Assembly: GCA_023228285.1 (NCBI GenBank)
Contig: JALOBM010000041.1
Location: 1 to 18,936 of the forward strand
Source of the DNA: Candidatus Cloacimonadota bacterium
GTDB taxonomy: Bacteria > Cloacimonadota > Cloacimonadia > Cloacimonadales > Cloacimonadaceae
Length of the DNA: 18,936 bases
Reading direction: 5' to 3'
Of this stretch, positions 1 to 9,362 are shown piece after piece (position 1 is the stretch's first letter; each line of letters begins with the position of its first letter). Below the pieces are notes generated by a model. The model saw only the letters and a program-made list of their open reading frames with translations, made no database searches and was not told the DNA's origin. The position numbers and the translations under genes are program-made.

Positions 1-2
1 GA

Positions 3-200
3 TATGGCCTCAAATCATACGAAACCGCCGTCAATCTGGCCAACTCCCTCTGGCTGAAAGAACTGATCGATAACGGAAGGTTCATCCTTCATGATGAATC
101 GCTGATCGCCAGTCTAAATATCTCCCATATTTGTCAAGAAAAGCTCGCTTGGAACCATCTCGACCTGCTTTTCTCTAAGAACACAAGGAAAGTAGCATAA
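3..200 (+). CDS. C-terminal fragment of an unrecognised protein (65 residues, cut by window edge)
   Basis: An open frame runs from the left edge to a TAA at 198-200. It encodes the last 65 residues of a protein that begins outside the window. The visible part is mixed polar and hydrophobic (for example NLANSLWLKELIDNGRFIL) and ends KNTRKVA. It has no membrane segment, no cysteine cluster and no motif I recognise, so I assign no function. The other two plus frames close within about 95 bases, which supports this one. The gap to purA is 118 bases and holds a promoter-like sequence, so this gene is probably a separate transcription unit. The fragment is short enough that the frame could be fortuitous. 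Confidence 0.5.
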   Translation, partial: YGLKSYETAVNLANSLWLKELIDNGRFILHDESLIASLNISHICQEKLAWNHLDLLFSKNTRKVA

Positions 201-261
201 TGAAGTGGGAGGTATTGAACAGTCTCTAAAAATGGGGGAATGCCAGTAAAACAAATTTGCA

Positions 262-288
262 TTGACAAAAGATGTCTTTGTATATGTT
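262..288 (+). promoter_or_regulatory. Candidate sigma70-type promoter of purA
   Basis: A perfect TTGACA lies at 262-267, followed after 15 bases by TATGTT at 283-288 (4 of 6 matches to TATAAT). TATATG at 281-286 is an alternative -10 with a poor 13-base spacer. The site sits in the only non-coding stretch before purA, about 30 bases ahead of its start codon, which suits a promoter for the long plus-strand gene run. The -10 is weak and the spacer short, and promoter consensus in this lineage is not known to me. Confidence 0.4.
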
Positions 289-300
289 GTGAAGTCCTAA

Positions 301-1581
<1,281 letters not shown>

Positions 1582-1598
1582 GATACTGGGAGGATACC

Positions 1599-2774
1599 AT
1601 GAAAACCCGTTTAGTCTTTATCCTGATGCTAGTCTGCACGGGTCTTTTTGCCCAATCTGCAGACACGCTGTCCGTAATGAATGTATCCATGTACGCAAAC
1701 CCATTCTATGAATCCTACTCCCGCAATTTTCACGGTGCCGAAGCGGCAGGGAGAGGATACACCGGAGCTGCTGTATTGGGTGGTGCTGAAGCTGGTCTGA
1801 TCAATCCTGCAGTAATGATGGCGGATTCCGCGTATGCCTTTGCGGAGATCAGCGTCAAACCATCTCAAGACGTCGATGGATTAATCTTTAACGCAAATTA
1901 TGTGTCACCAATGCCTCTGGGTATCTTTGGTTTCGGTTTCCCCGTGGGAAGCAGGATGGTACTGTCTGCAATGTACTCCAATCCCAAGAGCATACAGCTA
2001 CAAGACTTTATTATCGAGATCAATCAGGGAGCAGATCTGGTGGTGCGCTCGCCAAAGTACAATCTTCACCAATTCAGTGCGTTGGCAAATTACAGGGTTA
2101 TCGATAGCATCCGCTTGGGTCTGGCAGCACATTATCAATTGCACAATTACTTCGATCCTATTTTTCTGCACTCATACGACCGGGTGGAAGAGTCTGTAGC
2201 CGCTCTGAGATTGCAGCCTGGAATCCTGATGGAACACGGGCCTTTCATGGCGGGGCTTTCTGCTACTTTGCCCACTCCGATCGAAGTGGATTTGCGCTAT
2301 GGCAATTACGACTACGATCTGCCCCTGGAACTTAGCGGTGGACTCAGCTATACCAAAGGGGAATATCGTCTTTCCGGAGATTGTGGCTTTATAAACGACT
2401 CTGCCCTCGATGGCAGATTCAACGATCGCTTCAGCCTGCACCTTGGAGGAGAGCGTCATAGAGAGAACCGCATATTCAGGGCAGGATATATGTATCGCTC
2501 CGATGTATGGGAAGGCGAGATCATGTTACCTCTAAACACCACCGCTAATGCGGATACATCTATGTTTTGGGAAGATGTACCGACCAGCATGAGGGTCAAG
2601 AACGACTCTCAACACTTCATTACAGCCGGGATTTCCTACCTATTCAAGCATGGTAAGATCGATGCATCCATCATGCATTGTATTATTGGGGACAACCCTC
2701 AAACTCAGTTTAATATCGGGCTTGGGATAAAGCTAAACACCTTCTTTTCCAAAGAGTTGCCAGAAAGACGATGA
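1599..2774 (+). CDS. Outer-membrane beta-barrel protein, OMPP1/PorV-like
   Basis: This is a 391-residue predicted secreted protein. ATG 1599 is preferred over an in-frame GTG at 1578 because GGGAGG (1588-1593) lies 5 bases upstream and because residues 1-20 (MKTRLVFILMLVCTGLFAQ) then form a standard signal peptide. Residues about 38-65 carry the glycine/alanine-rich motif AAGRGYTGAAV...AGLINPA, typical of the N-terminus of FadL/OMPP1/PorV-type barrels. The rest alternates short amphipathic strands with turns and ends in a strand-like, aromatic-containing tail, as expected for an integral outer-membrane barrel. The ligand is unknown: FadL relatives move hydrophobic compounds, while PorV relatives shuttle type IX secretion cargo, and nothing here decides between them. 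It overlaps the next gene by ATGA, so the two are probably translationally coupled. Confidence 0.7.
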   Translation: MKTRLVFILMLVCTGLFAQSADTLSVMNVSMYANPFYESYSRNFHGAEAAGRGYTGAAVLGGAEAGLINPAVMMADSAYAFAEISVKPSQDVDGLIFNANYVSPMPLGIFGFGFPVGSRMVLSAMYSNPKSIQLQDFIIEINQGADLVVRSPKYNLHQFSALANYRVIDSIRLGLAAHYQLHNYFDPIFLHSYDRVEESVAALRLQPGILMEHGPFMAGLSATLPTPIEVDLRYGNYDYDLPLELSGGLSYTKGEYRLSGDCGFINDSALDGRFNDRFSLHLGGERHRENRIFRAGYMYRSDVWEGEIMLPLNTTANADTSMFWEDVPTSMRVKNDSQHFITAGISYLFKHGKIDASIMHCIIGDNPQTQFNIGLGIKLNTFFSKELPERR

Positions 2775-3898
2775 AGCATCCCATAGTACAGATAAGAGCC
2801 ATAGAAAACTATGATCTGCCCATACTGGAAGATGCTGTAAAGGCTTGGTTTTCAGAACTTAAAGACAATAAAGTACGACGCAGCAAGCGGGTATTGATAA
2901 AGCCAAATCTCTTGGGAGCTTATCCGCCGGAGCGCGCCGTAACCACTCACCCGATGGTTCTTGAAGCCATTATCCGCTATTTCCTGGCACTCAAGAAAGA
3001 GGTATGGTTGGGAGATAGCCCCGGGGGCTCTGTATCCGTGAAGAAAGTGTGGGAAACCTGTGGTCTGCAGGATCTTGCCGATCGCTATCCCATCCGCTTG
3101 GTAAACCTGTCCACAGAAAAGTATCGTGAATTGAACTATGAGGGAACTGAGGTAAAGATCTCCGAAGCACTGTTCAAATGCGGAATCGTGATAAACGTAG
3201 CGAAGTACAAAACTCATTCCCTGATGTCTTATACTGGAGCCCTGAAGAATCTTTATGGCTTGGTTCCGGGCATGGTGAAAAGTGAATATCACCGGCAGAA
3301 TCCGGATACCAGAAGCTTCGCCAGGTTGCTACTTGCCATCTATGGTCTCTGCCGCTCCAAGATCACTTATAATATCATCGACGGCATCATGGGGATGGAC
3401 GGAGCAGGACCATCGGCGGGGAATCCCAGGCATTTTGGACTTTTGATGGGTTCATCCAGCATTCCGGCGCTGGATACGGTGGCCTCACGCATGATGGGGC
3501 TCAAAATCAAAGACGTGCCCTATCTCTGGGATGCTCTGCATATGGAGGGCATCATCCCTTCGCAGATCCAAGTTCCACATAGCTTTTTGCATCACTCAAT
3601 TCCCGGTGTGGATACCCGCATAGTGAAGCTTAGTAAAACCGGTTTAATCTACTTGCCCAAAGCACTACGCTATGCTTTTAAACAAGTATATTACTACTAT
3701 CCGGTGGTTAGCTCGCGTTGTGTGCGTTGTGGTGTATGCGTGCGCAGTTGTCCGGTGGAGGCTGTTTCCTGGCAGGACAACGGCTATCCCATGGTGAATA
3801 GAGATAAATGTATCAAGTGCATGTGTTGTCATGAACTCTGCCCCACACAAGCCATAGATATTCACAAATCTTTTATTGCACAGAGGTTTACACGATGA
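2771..3898 (+). CDS. DUF362 family protein with C-terminal two-cluster ferredoxin domain
   Basis: The 375-residue protein has two parts. Residues about 1-300 match the DUF362 fold (RVLIKPNLLGAYPPE, VTTHPMVLEAI, GDSPGGS, NVAKYKTHSL, TGALKNLYGLVPG, DGIMGMDGAGPSAG). The C-terminal 59 residues hold two [4Fe-4S] ligand sets: Cys317, 320, 323, 327 and Cys347, 350, 353, 357, each ending in a Cys-Pro. Cys352 is an extra cysteine inside the second motif. No signal peptide or membrane segment is seen, so a soluble cytoplasmic iron-sulfur protein is likely. The biochemical role of DUF362 proteins is not settled; electron transfer to an unknown partner is the natural guess. It starts inside the stop codon of the barrel gene and ends inside the start codon of the ftsB-like gene (ATGA overlaps both sides). 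Confidence 0.88.
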   Translation: MKHPIVQIRAIENYDLPILEDAVKAWFSELKDNKVRRSKRVLIKPNLLGAYPPERAVTTHPMVLEAIIRYFLALKKEVWLGDSPGGSVSVKKVWETCGLQDLADRYPIRLVNLSTEKYRELNYEGTEVKISEALFKCGIVINVAKYKTHSLMSYTGALKNLYGLVPGMVKSEYHRQNPDTRSFARLLLAIYGLCRSKITYNIIDGIMGMDGAGPSAGNPRHFGLLMGSSSIPALDTVASRMMGLKIKDVPYLWDALHMEGIIPSQIQVPHSFLHHSIPGVDTRIVKLSKTGLIYLPKALRYAFKQVYYYYPVVSSRCVRCGVCVRSCPVEAVSWQDNGYPMVNRDKCIKCMCCHELCPTQAIDIHKSFIAQRFTR

Positions 3899-4209
3899 AA
3901 GTGAAGTCCAGGGAAAGTCCCCGGATTTTGTCCTATCTTTACGCAATCGCCATAGTGCTCCTCATACTCTGGATCTTGGTGCTAGGCAGAAACAGCTTCT
4001 GGAATACCTACCAGTTGAAGCGCCAAGTGGAAGGTTTGGAGAAAGAAGCTGAATTTCTGAAAGCGGTAAACGACTCTCTGGCCAGAGAAAACATGCGCTT
4101 GAAGACGGATCCGGAGGCTGCCGAAAAAGCAGCCCGGGAACAGTTTGGCCTTACGAAACCGGGTGAGAAGGTCTTTAGATTTGTCCCATCTAAAGAGAAT
4201 GAACGATGA
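3895..4209 (+). CDS. ftsB: FtsB/DivIC-family cell-division (septum initiator) protein
   Basis: The 104-residue protein has the bitopic layout of the FtsB/DivIC family: a short basic cytoplasmic N-terminus, one membrane span (about residues 11-31, rich in Ile and Leu), a periplasmic coiled coil (about 38-72: QLKRQVEGLEKEAEFLKAVN), and the family's closing pattern of acidic residues, AAREQFGLTKPGEKVF at about 80-95. In E. coli the homologue joins FtsL and FtsQ in the divisome and regulates septal peptidoglycan synthesis; the same role is inferred here. It overlaps the DUF362 gene upstream and the diguanylate cyclase downstream by 4 bases each. Its usual partners ftsL and ftsQ are not in the window, and the symbol rests on family resemblance and topology. 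Confidence 0.82.
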   Translation: MKVKSRESPRILSYLYAIAIVLLILWILVLGRNSFWNTYQLKRQVEGLEKEAEFLKAVNDSLARENMRLKTDPEAAEKAAREQFGLTKPGEKVFRFVPSKENER

Positions 4210-5876
4210 AATTGCCCTACGATATCCCTGAAATGAGCGAGATTAAGCCCCGGGCTGTCGCGGAGCTTCAACGTTTAGCCGGCGAACTCTTCGATAAAGA
4301 CTCCTCCAACCTCGAAGATAACATTGAAAGCCTGGTGAATCTAACAGTACAGCATCTCAACATGATCGAGGATCCCCAGCGCTTTATAGCAATTATTGCA
4401 GTATTCTTCGATGCCTGTTTTAAAGCTTTGAGCAAACCGCGCAAGAACCATGATAGTGAGCTCTACAAGTTCTTTGTGATCATGAATCATCTGCCTGTGC
4501 TGGAACAATCTCCCTTCTATGGGCAGATCCTGGAGATACTCTCACATTACTTTAATAAAAATGCATCAGTGATCAAGCTGTTTGATAAGCTGCAACTCCT
4601 CTATCTGTTTGTGGAAATTAAGCACTTCGATGCCGCCGCTGCTCTGGCCACGGAATTGGAGCAGGAGATTACCGAAGAACATCTCAGTTTCTACACTCTA
4701 TATCAGATATGCTGTTTCAAGATCATGGATGCATTCAGCAATGTGGAAGCCAAAATCAGGATCCTCTTGAAACTCACTACTCATATTTTCCGCAATGAAG
4801 GTGAAGAGTGCGCTTTATTCCTGATGGGCCGTTGGATTAGCTCACTGGACATTCTGAGGCCTACTCCATATTATCGGGCTCTGTTGAACAACCTCTATGC
4901 GATTGTAAAGAGTCATCAGAACGTGAATAGCGCCATCGTGGGTTACGAACTGTTTTCCATGGACGACAGGATGACTTTGCCGGAAGCGAAGATGCAGCTT
5001 TTAAACGAGCTTATGTCCCTCAAAGAGAGTATGCTGAATGCGGAGCAACTGCATGCGCTGCATTTCTTTGCCGGCAACTATGTGAGCGGCAGGAATGAAA
5101 ATTTCAGGGATAGCATCCAGAGCTTCAAATCGTCAAACTACTATCTGTATAAATGCTGGGAGCGTCTGATTGGCATATCGAAATACCTGAGGATGCATGT
5201 AAGCAATCGTGACTACAAAGTGTGTATCGGCTATATGGATAAACTCTATCTGGATCTCAGTCACCAGACCAGTATGCGAAACAACAGCTATGTGGAAAAC
5301 ATGCAGGCAAATTTCGACCGGATTGACGAGCTATACCGGGAGCTGGGCGAGCTCTCTCTCAGAGATACTCTAACCGGTTTGCGTAATAGACGATACATGG
5401 AAAACAACCTGATTCAGATCGTTGCGCTGGCTTTCAGGCATAAAGCTACGGTTAGTTTTGCTATGATGGATATAGACTTCTTCAAGAAGGTAAACGATAT
5501 CTATGGGCATGCTGCCGGGGATCTTGTCCTGCAGGAATTGGGGAAGATGTTGGGCAAAGCCTTCCGCAAGAGTGATATAATCATCCGCTACGGAGGTGAA
5601 GAGTTTCTCGTGGTGCTGTTTGATATTATGCCCGATAAGTGCTTGGCTATGATGGAGGAATTGCGGACTGAGATAGAAGCAAGTACCTTCAAGTATCAAA
5701 GACACAAAATAAAGATAACGATTAGCATAGGCCTGGCCTGCAATTTGATGTATTCTGCTACTGAATTCAATGACCTCATGCAATATGTGAAGCATGCCGA
5801 TAAAGCCTTGTATGTAGCCAAAGAGAACGGGCGTAACCGGGTCGAAGTGTATATGCCCGAGAAAAATCCTGCTTGA
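4206..5876 (+). CDS. Diguanylate cyclase (GGEEF) with large unrecognised helical N-terminus
   Basis: The 556-residue protein ends in a complete GGDEF domain (about 380-550) that would make cyclic di-GMP from two GTP. It carries DTLTGLRNRR from Asp387, the metal-binding DIDFFKKVND, the nucleotide-binding NDIYGHAAGD, and the signature GGEEF at 463-467. RKSD at 454-457 has the right spacing to be an RxxD inhibitory I-site, so product feedback is likely. A helical linker (about 355-385) leads into the domain, as in dimerising cyclases. Residues 1-350 are mostly alpha-helical, with no signal peptide or membrane span and no PAS, GAF or REC motif that I can see; TPR-like or other helical-repeat packing is possible. 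Translation starts in the stop codon of the ftsB-like gene (ATGA), tying second-messenger synthesis to a division gene. Confidence 0.9.
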   Translation: MKLPYDIPEMSEIKPRAVAELQRLAGELFDKDSSNLEDNIESLVNLTVQHLNMIEDPQRFIAIIAVFFDACFKALSKPRKNHDSELYKFFVIMNHLPVLEQSPFYGQILEILSHYFNKNASVIKLFDKLQLLYLFVEIKHFDAAAALATELEQEITEEHLSFYTLYQICCFKIMDAFSNVEAKIRILLKLTTHIFRNEGEECALFLMGRWISSLDILRPTPYYRALLNNLYAIVKSHQNVNSAIVGYELFSMDDRMTLPEAKMQLLNELMSLKESMLNAEQLHALHFFAGNYVSGRNENFRDSIQSFKSSNYYLYKCWERLIGISKYLRMHVSNRDYKVCIGYMDKLYLDLSHQTSMRNNSYVENMQANFDRIDELYRELGELSLRDTLTGLRNRRYMENNLIQIVALAFRHKATVSFAMMDIDFFKKVNDIYGHAAGDLVLQELGKMLGKAFRKSDIIIRYGGEEFLVVLFDIMPDKCLAMMEELRTEIEASTFKYQRHKIKITISIGLACNLMYSATEFNDLMQYVKHADKALYVAKENGRNRVEVYMPEKNPA

Positions 5877-5921
5877 CAAACAACACATAAGCGAAATTCC
5901 TTTCCTGATAAGGAGAATGCC

Positions 5922-7025
5922 ATGGCAAAGATAGTCGTAAAGAATCTAAACAAGTATTATGATAACGGTTTCCACGCTGTAAAGGACGTTAGTTTTGTAG
6001 CTGAAGACAAGGAGTTTATGGTGTTAGTAGGCCCCTCGGGTTGCGGTAAAACTACTGTGTTGCGCCTGATTGCCGGTTTGGTAGAAATCTCCAGCGGGGA
6101 TATTTATATAGGTGATAACCTGGTAAACAACAAGCCGCCTAAGGATCGCGATATCGCTATGGTGTTTCAAAACTACGCTCTCTATCCCCATATGACAGTG
6201 TTTGACAACATGGCTTTTGCTCTGAAGTTACGTGGTGAAAGCAAGGCGGAAATCAACAAAAAAGTAGATGTAGCTGCTTCTCTTTTGGGCATAGAGAGCA
6301 TGCTGAAACGCAAGCCTGCACAACTCTCTGGCGGTCAGCGTCAGCGTGTTGCCGTAGGCAGAGCCATCGTGCGCAATCCTAAAGTATTCCTCTTTGATGA
6401 ACCCCTTTCAAACCTGGATGCCAAACTGCGTGTGGCCATGCGCGCAGAGATCGTGAAGCTGCACCAGACCTTGGAAAACACCATGATCTATGTTACTCAC
6501 GACCAAGTGGAAGCCATGACTATGGCAGATCGCATCGTGGTGATGAAGGACGGCATCATCCATCAGATAGACAGTCCATTGAATATATACAACAATCCCA
6601 TAAACGTCTTTGTGGCAGGTTTCATCGGTAGTCCTGCCATAAATATGGTTACCGGCAAGCTTGTAGCAAAAGACGGCGCTCTTTGCTTCGACAGCACGGA
6701 TTATCAGCTCACCCTCACTCCTGATCAGGCTACAAAGCTCAAAAAATATGAGAACAAGGCCATTATCATGGGTATTCGCCCCGAGGACATCTATGATGCC
6801 CGCCACGACAGCATGGCAGAATATCCTCAGAAGTTCAACCCGGTTTGTGATCTCGTTGAGCCGCTGGGCAGCGAATTTCACGTGGTATTGAAAACCAGGC
6901 AATACAGCTTTGTTGCCAGATTTGATCCCAAGGAACTGCCCAAGGTTGGTGCCGTACTTCCCGTAACCGTAGATATGGTGAAGGCGCATTTCTTCGATCC
7001 TGAAAGCGAGCTCGCCCTGTATTGA
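5922..7025 (+). CDS. ugpC: ABC importer ATPase, MalK/UgpC/MsmX class (orphan)
   Basis: The 367-residue ATPase would power a carbohydrate-type (CUT1) importer from the cytoplasmic face. All catalytic motifs are present: Walker A GPSGCGKT 37-44, Q-loop Gln83 in VFQNYALYPH, signature LSGGQ 135-139, Walker B VFLFDE 155-160, D-loop SNLD 163-166 and switch His193 in VTHD. Residues about 240-367 form the TOBE/OB regulatory domain (GIRPEDIYDA, LVEPLGSE, and HFFDPES near the end), which separates MalK-type proteins from short importer ATPases. AAGGAG at 5910-5915 lies 6 bases before the ATG. No permease or binding-protein gene is nearby, so it may serve distant importers, as MsmX does in Bacillus. The ugpC symbol names the class and not a proven substrate. 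Confidence 0.9.
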   Translation: MAKIVVKNLNKYYDNGFHAVKDVSFVAEDKEFMVLVGPSGCGKTTVLRLIAGLVEISSGDIYIGDNLVNNKPPKDRDIAMVFQNYALYPHMTVFDNMAFALKLRGESKAEINKKVDVAASLLGIESMLKRKPAQLSGGQRQRVAVGRAIVRNPKVFLFDEPLSNLDAKLRVAMRAEIVKLHQTLENTMIYVTHDQVEAMTMADRIVVMKDGIIHQIDSPLNIYNNPINVFVAGFIGSPAINMVTGKLVAKDGALCFDSTDYQLTLTPDQATKLKKYENKAIIMGIRPEDIYDARHDSMAEYPQKFNPVCDLVEPLGSEFHVVLKTRQYSFVARFDPKELPKVGAVLPVTVDMVKAHFFDPESELALY

Positions 7026-7026
7026 G

Positions 7027-7779
7027 ATGAAGCGCTTCCTTCTGTGGATGCTGCTCATCTGTGTGCTTCCTCTGGCAGCGTCGATAGACGAAGATTCAGC
7101 CATGGCCAATGCCCTCTCCGGGCTTAGCCTACTCTCGAATTCGGTGGCGGATTACCGTATCTCTCCGGTGATGCAGATCAGAGGCTTTTGCACAAACTAT
7201 ATGCGTCCCTTCAATTCACCGGATATTAGCATTTATGGCCTGCATAATGCGATAAGTTTGAATAATCTCTTCATCGGGGTTGGGAATAGCTATCTATATC
7301 ATTCAGACTATACCAAGCACAATACCTATCTGAACGCACATTACCTCCTCCGGGGTATTAGCGTGGGCGCTACCGGGCATATGATTTACGACTCTGTAGC
7401 TGGTGAGGACGGCGAATACGAATGGTATTACGATCTGGGTACAGCTTTCAATAGAGGCAGTTATGCCGCTGAGATCAAGCTCTTGCGATGCAAAAGCCCA
7501 CTTCAACAGACTGCGTATAGCTTGAAGGGGAGTCTCAGTGAAGACTTGGATGCAGCCCTGGGATATGTGCAACAGAAGGAACAGAATGACTATTTTCGCG
7601 TAGCTGTTACCGCTAACCTTCTCAGTTTGATCACCCTTTACGGCTCCTGGCAAAGCGATCCCAATCGTTTTGGTATGGGCGTTCAGGTGAATACACACAC
7701 CTGGAGTCTGATGTATTCGATCCGCAGCCATAGCACGCTGGATCCGGGACATGCGGTCTCACTGGATATCTATTGGTGA
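7027..7779 (+). CDS. Predicted outer-membrane protein of unknown function (250 residues)
   Basis: A signal peptide is clear (MKRFLLWMLLICVLPLAAS, about residues 1-19). The mature part is a series of short alternating strands rich in Tyr, Gly and Ser, with polar turns, and ends in a strand finishing Val-Ser-Leu-Asp-Ile-Tyr-Trp. A terminal aromatic residue on the last strand is the usual beta-barrel assembly signal, so I infer an outer-membrane barrel of about 10-12 strands. I do not recognise the family. The ATG follows the ABC ATPase stop codon after one base with no clear ribosome binding site, and its stop overlaps the next barrel gene. Translation of the three is therefore probably coupled, and a shared uptake role with the ATPase is possible but unproven. 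Confidence 0.65.
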   Translation: MKRFLLWMLLICVLPLAASIDEDSAMANALSGLSLLSNSVADYRISPVMQIRGFCTNYMRPFNSPDISIYGLHNAISLNNLFIGVGNSYLYHSDYTKHNTYLNAHYLLRGISVGATGHMIYDSVAGEDGEYEWYYDLGTAFNRGSYAAEIKLLRCKSPLQQTAYSLKGSLSEDLDAALGYVQQKEQNDYFRVAVTANLLSLITLYGSWQSDPNRFGMGVQVNTHTWSLMYSIRSHSTLDPGHAVSLDIYW

Positions 7780-9260
7780 AAGCTGCCCTGGGGCTAGTCT
7801 TTCTGGTGATCTGCTCCGGGCTTTGTGCTCAAAGCCTTCCCGGTGAATTACTGGGCTTTCCGGAATTGGCGCAGGACGAGTTGATTGACGCCGTAACAGA
7901 TGACTATTATAGAACTTATGAGCCTTTCAACACTGCCTTCTCCATCTCCGGATCCCACACCGGCAGCAACAGTGCAAGCGGTTACCTGCATCTGAAAAAG
8001 GACAATTGGCAAGTGCGGGGCGGATTGCGGGGGGAAAACAGCACTCTCGCTAATCTGCAGCTAATGTTTCGGGATTATGCTGTGCTAGGTGCATATAGAG
8101 TATCCTGGGGAAACGGACTGCTTTTAAATAGAAGCACTTATACTCCCGCTCTGCTCAATCCACCCAATCCCCAAACTTTTTCGCTTTCAGGACTGGCATT
8201 CAATCTGAATAAGGGAAATTGGGGACTATTGGCTGCGCTTTCGCAAGTGGATCGGGATGTGGTTTTAAATGAAGGCAACATCTCACAACTGCCTAAAAAT
8301 AAACGGAATTACCTGAATTCAAGCTGGGAAAGAATCGGTGCTATAGGCTTATACTATGCAGAGGAGCATACCGCAGCCGGAGCTCTTTACTATCGCCAGG
8401 GTTACGACCGTGGCTTTGTAAATGCTGAAACGGACTCTTTGCTTCATGCTTTCAGTGCGTATCTGGGTATGCATACCAAGCATCATAGGCTAATGACAGA
8501 GTTGGTGCTGCAAGATGGCTCTCCTTCACTAAAGGCGGACTGGCAATTCAGCCAGGGAAAAGTGCAGAGTATGTGGGCTTACACCATGATGAAGCGCTAT
8601 CAACGTCCTGCTTATGCTTCTAAAGCCATGCTGATCAGCTCTCTGGATAGGCGGGAAGAACTCCGGGCAGAGATCGGCTATCAAGCCTTGAAACACATGA
8701 ACATCGCCTTTGGAACTGTGCTGAACAATCGCCGGGGAGATGTATCCGATCCCGACTGGCTGGCTCATAACAGCCTGAAACTCACTTATCGCGATCAACA
8801 CAGCATGCTTAGCATGGTCATCAAGACGATTGACAGAGAAATCCTTGCAATGGTAGATTCCACATATGCGGATAGCCGTCCCAACCACTGGCGCTTTGCT
8901 CTGTCTGCTGAACACCAGCTCAATCCCGTTTGGGATATCCAGATGAAGGCTCGTTATCATCACCAAAAGCATAATGCAAGCCTTCGCAGCGGTTCATATT
9001 GGGCTCAACACATTGGTTACCGGCATCGGGTTCTCAAGATGAAGGTGGGCATAGCCGCAAGTTCCAGCGTGAATTACAAGATGATACTGTATCAGGACAA
9101 CGATGAGGGCTATGAGATTCTGGGAGATTCCACGCTTCGGGCGGAGTTTGAAAGCACATATCAATGGCGGGGTTTTAGTCTGAAAGCGGTTCTGTATCAG
9201 AATATGGTCAAGCCCCAAAGCACTGGCATCACCCTGAAGCTAAACGGCAGCTTCGGATAA
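7776..9260 (+). CDS. Large outer-membrane beta-barrel protein (494 residues)
   Basis: I place the start at GTG 7776, which overlaps the previous stop codon as GTGA and gives a good signal peptide (KAALGLVFLVICSGLCAQ). TTG 7773 is an in-frame alternative one codon earlier. After the leader comes a short acidic segment (ELAQDELIDAVTDDYY) and then alternating barrel-like strands to the end. The stretch YRVSWGNGLLLNRS, followed by NPP and a hydrophobic strand, resembles the barrel portion of Bacteroidetes proteins that usually have N-terminal helix-hairpin-helix repeats (their motif is G-Q-G-L-hydrophobic). Those helical repeats are absent here. Function is unknown; outer-membrane location is inferred. 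It is the last gene of the plus-strand run, followed by a 482-base convergent gap without an obvious terminator. Confidence 0.66.
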   Translation: MKAALGLVFLVICSGLCAQSLPGELLGFPELAQDELIDAVTDDYYRTYEPFNTAFSISGSHTGSNSASGYLHLKKDNWQVRGGLRGENSTLANLQLMFRDYAVLGAYRVSWGNGLLLNRSTYTPALLNPPNPQTFSLSGLAFNLNKGNWGLLAALSQVDRDVVLNEGNISQLPKNKRNYLNSSWERIGAIGLYYAEEHTAAGALYYRQGYDRGFVNAETDSLLHAFSAYLGMHTKHHRLMTELVLQDGSPSLKADWQFSQGKVQSMWAYTMMKRYQRPAYASKAMLISSLDRREELRAEIGYQALKHMNIAFGTVLNNRRGDVSDPDWLAHNSLKLTYRDQHSMLSMVIKTIDREILAMVDSTYADSRPNHWRFALSAEHQLNPVWDIQMKARYHHQKHNASLRSGSYWAQHIGYRHRVLKMKVGIAASSSVNYKMILYQDNDEGYEILGDSTLRAEFESTYQWRGFSLKAVLYQNMVKPQSTGITLKLNGSFG

Positions 9261-9362
9261 AGCCAAATAATATACGGAGTTCAAGACACCTATGCTATCT
9301 ATATATGTAAAACAAATTAAGGGAGGCTTGGAATCGGGCAATGCATAGAATCTACCCCAGAT

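Noticed and set aside
5873..5901. TTGACA overlapping the cyclase stop codon as a promoter for the ABC ATPase
   Set aside because: The -35 hexamer is perfect, but no acceptable -10 lies 15-19 bases downstream, so it is left uncalled.
6408..7109. Minus-strand open frame of 233 residues opposite the ABC ATPase
   Set aside because: It is the antisense shadow of well-conserved coding sequence and crosses into the next gene.
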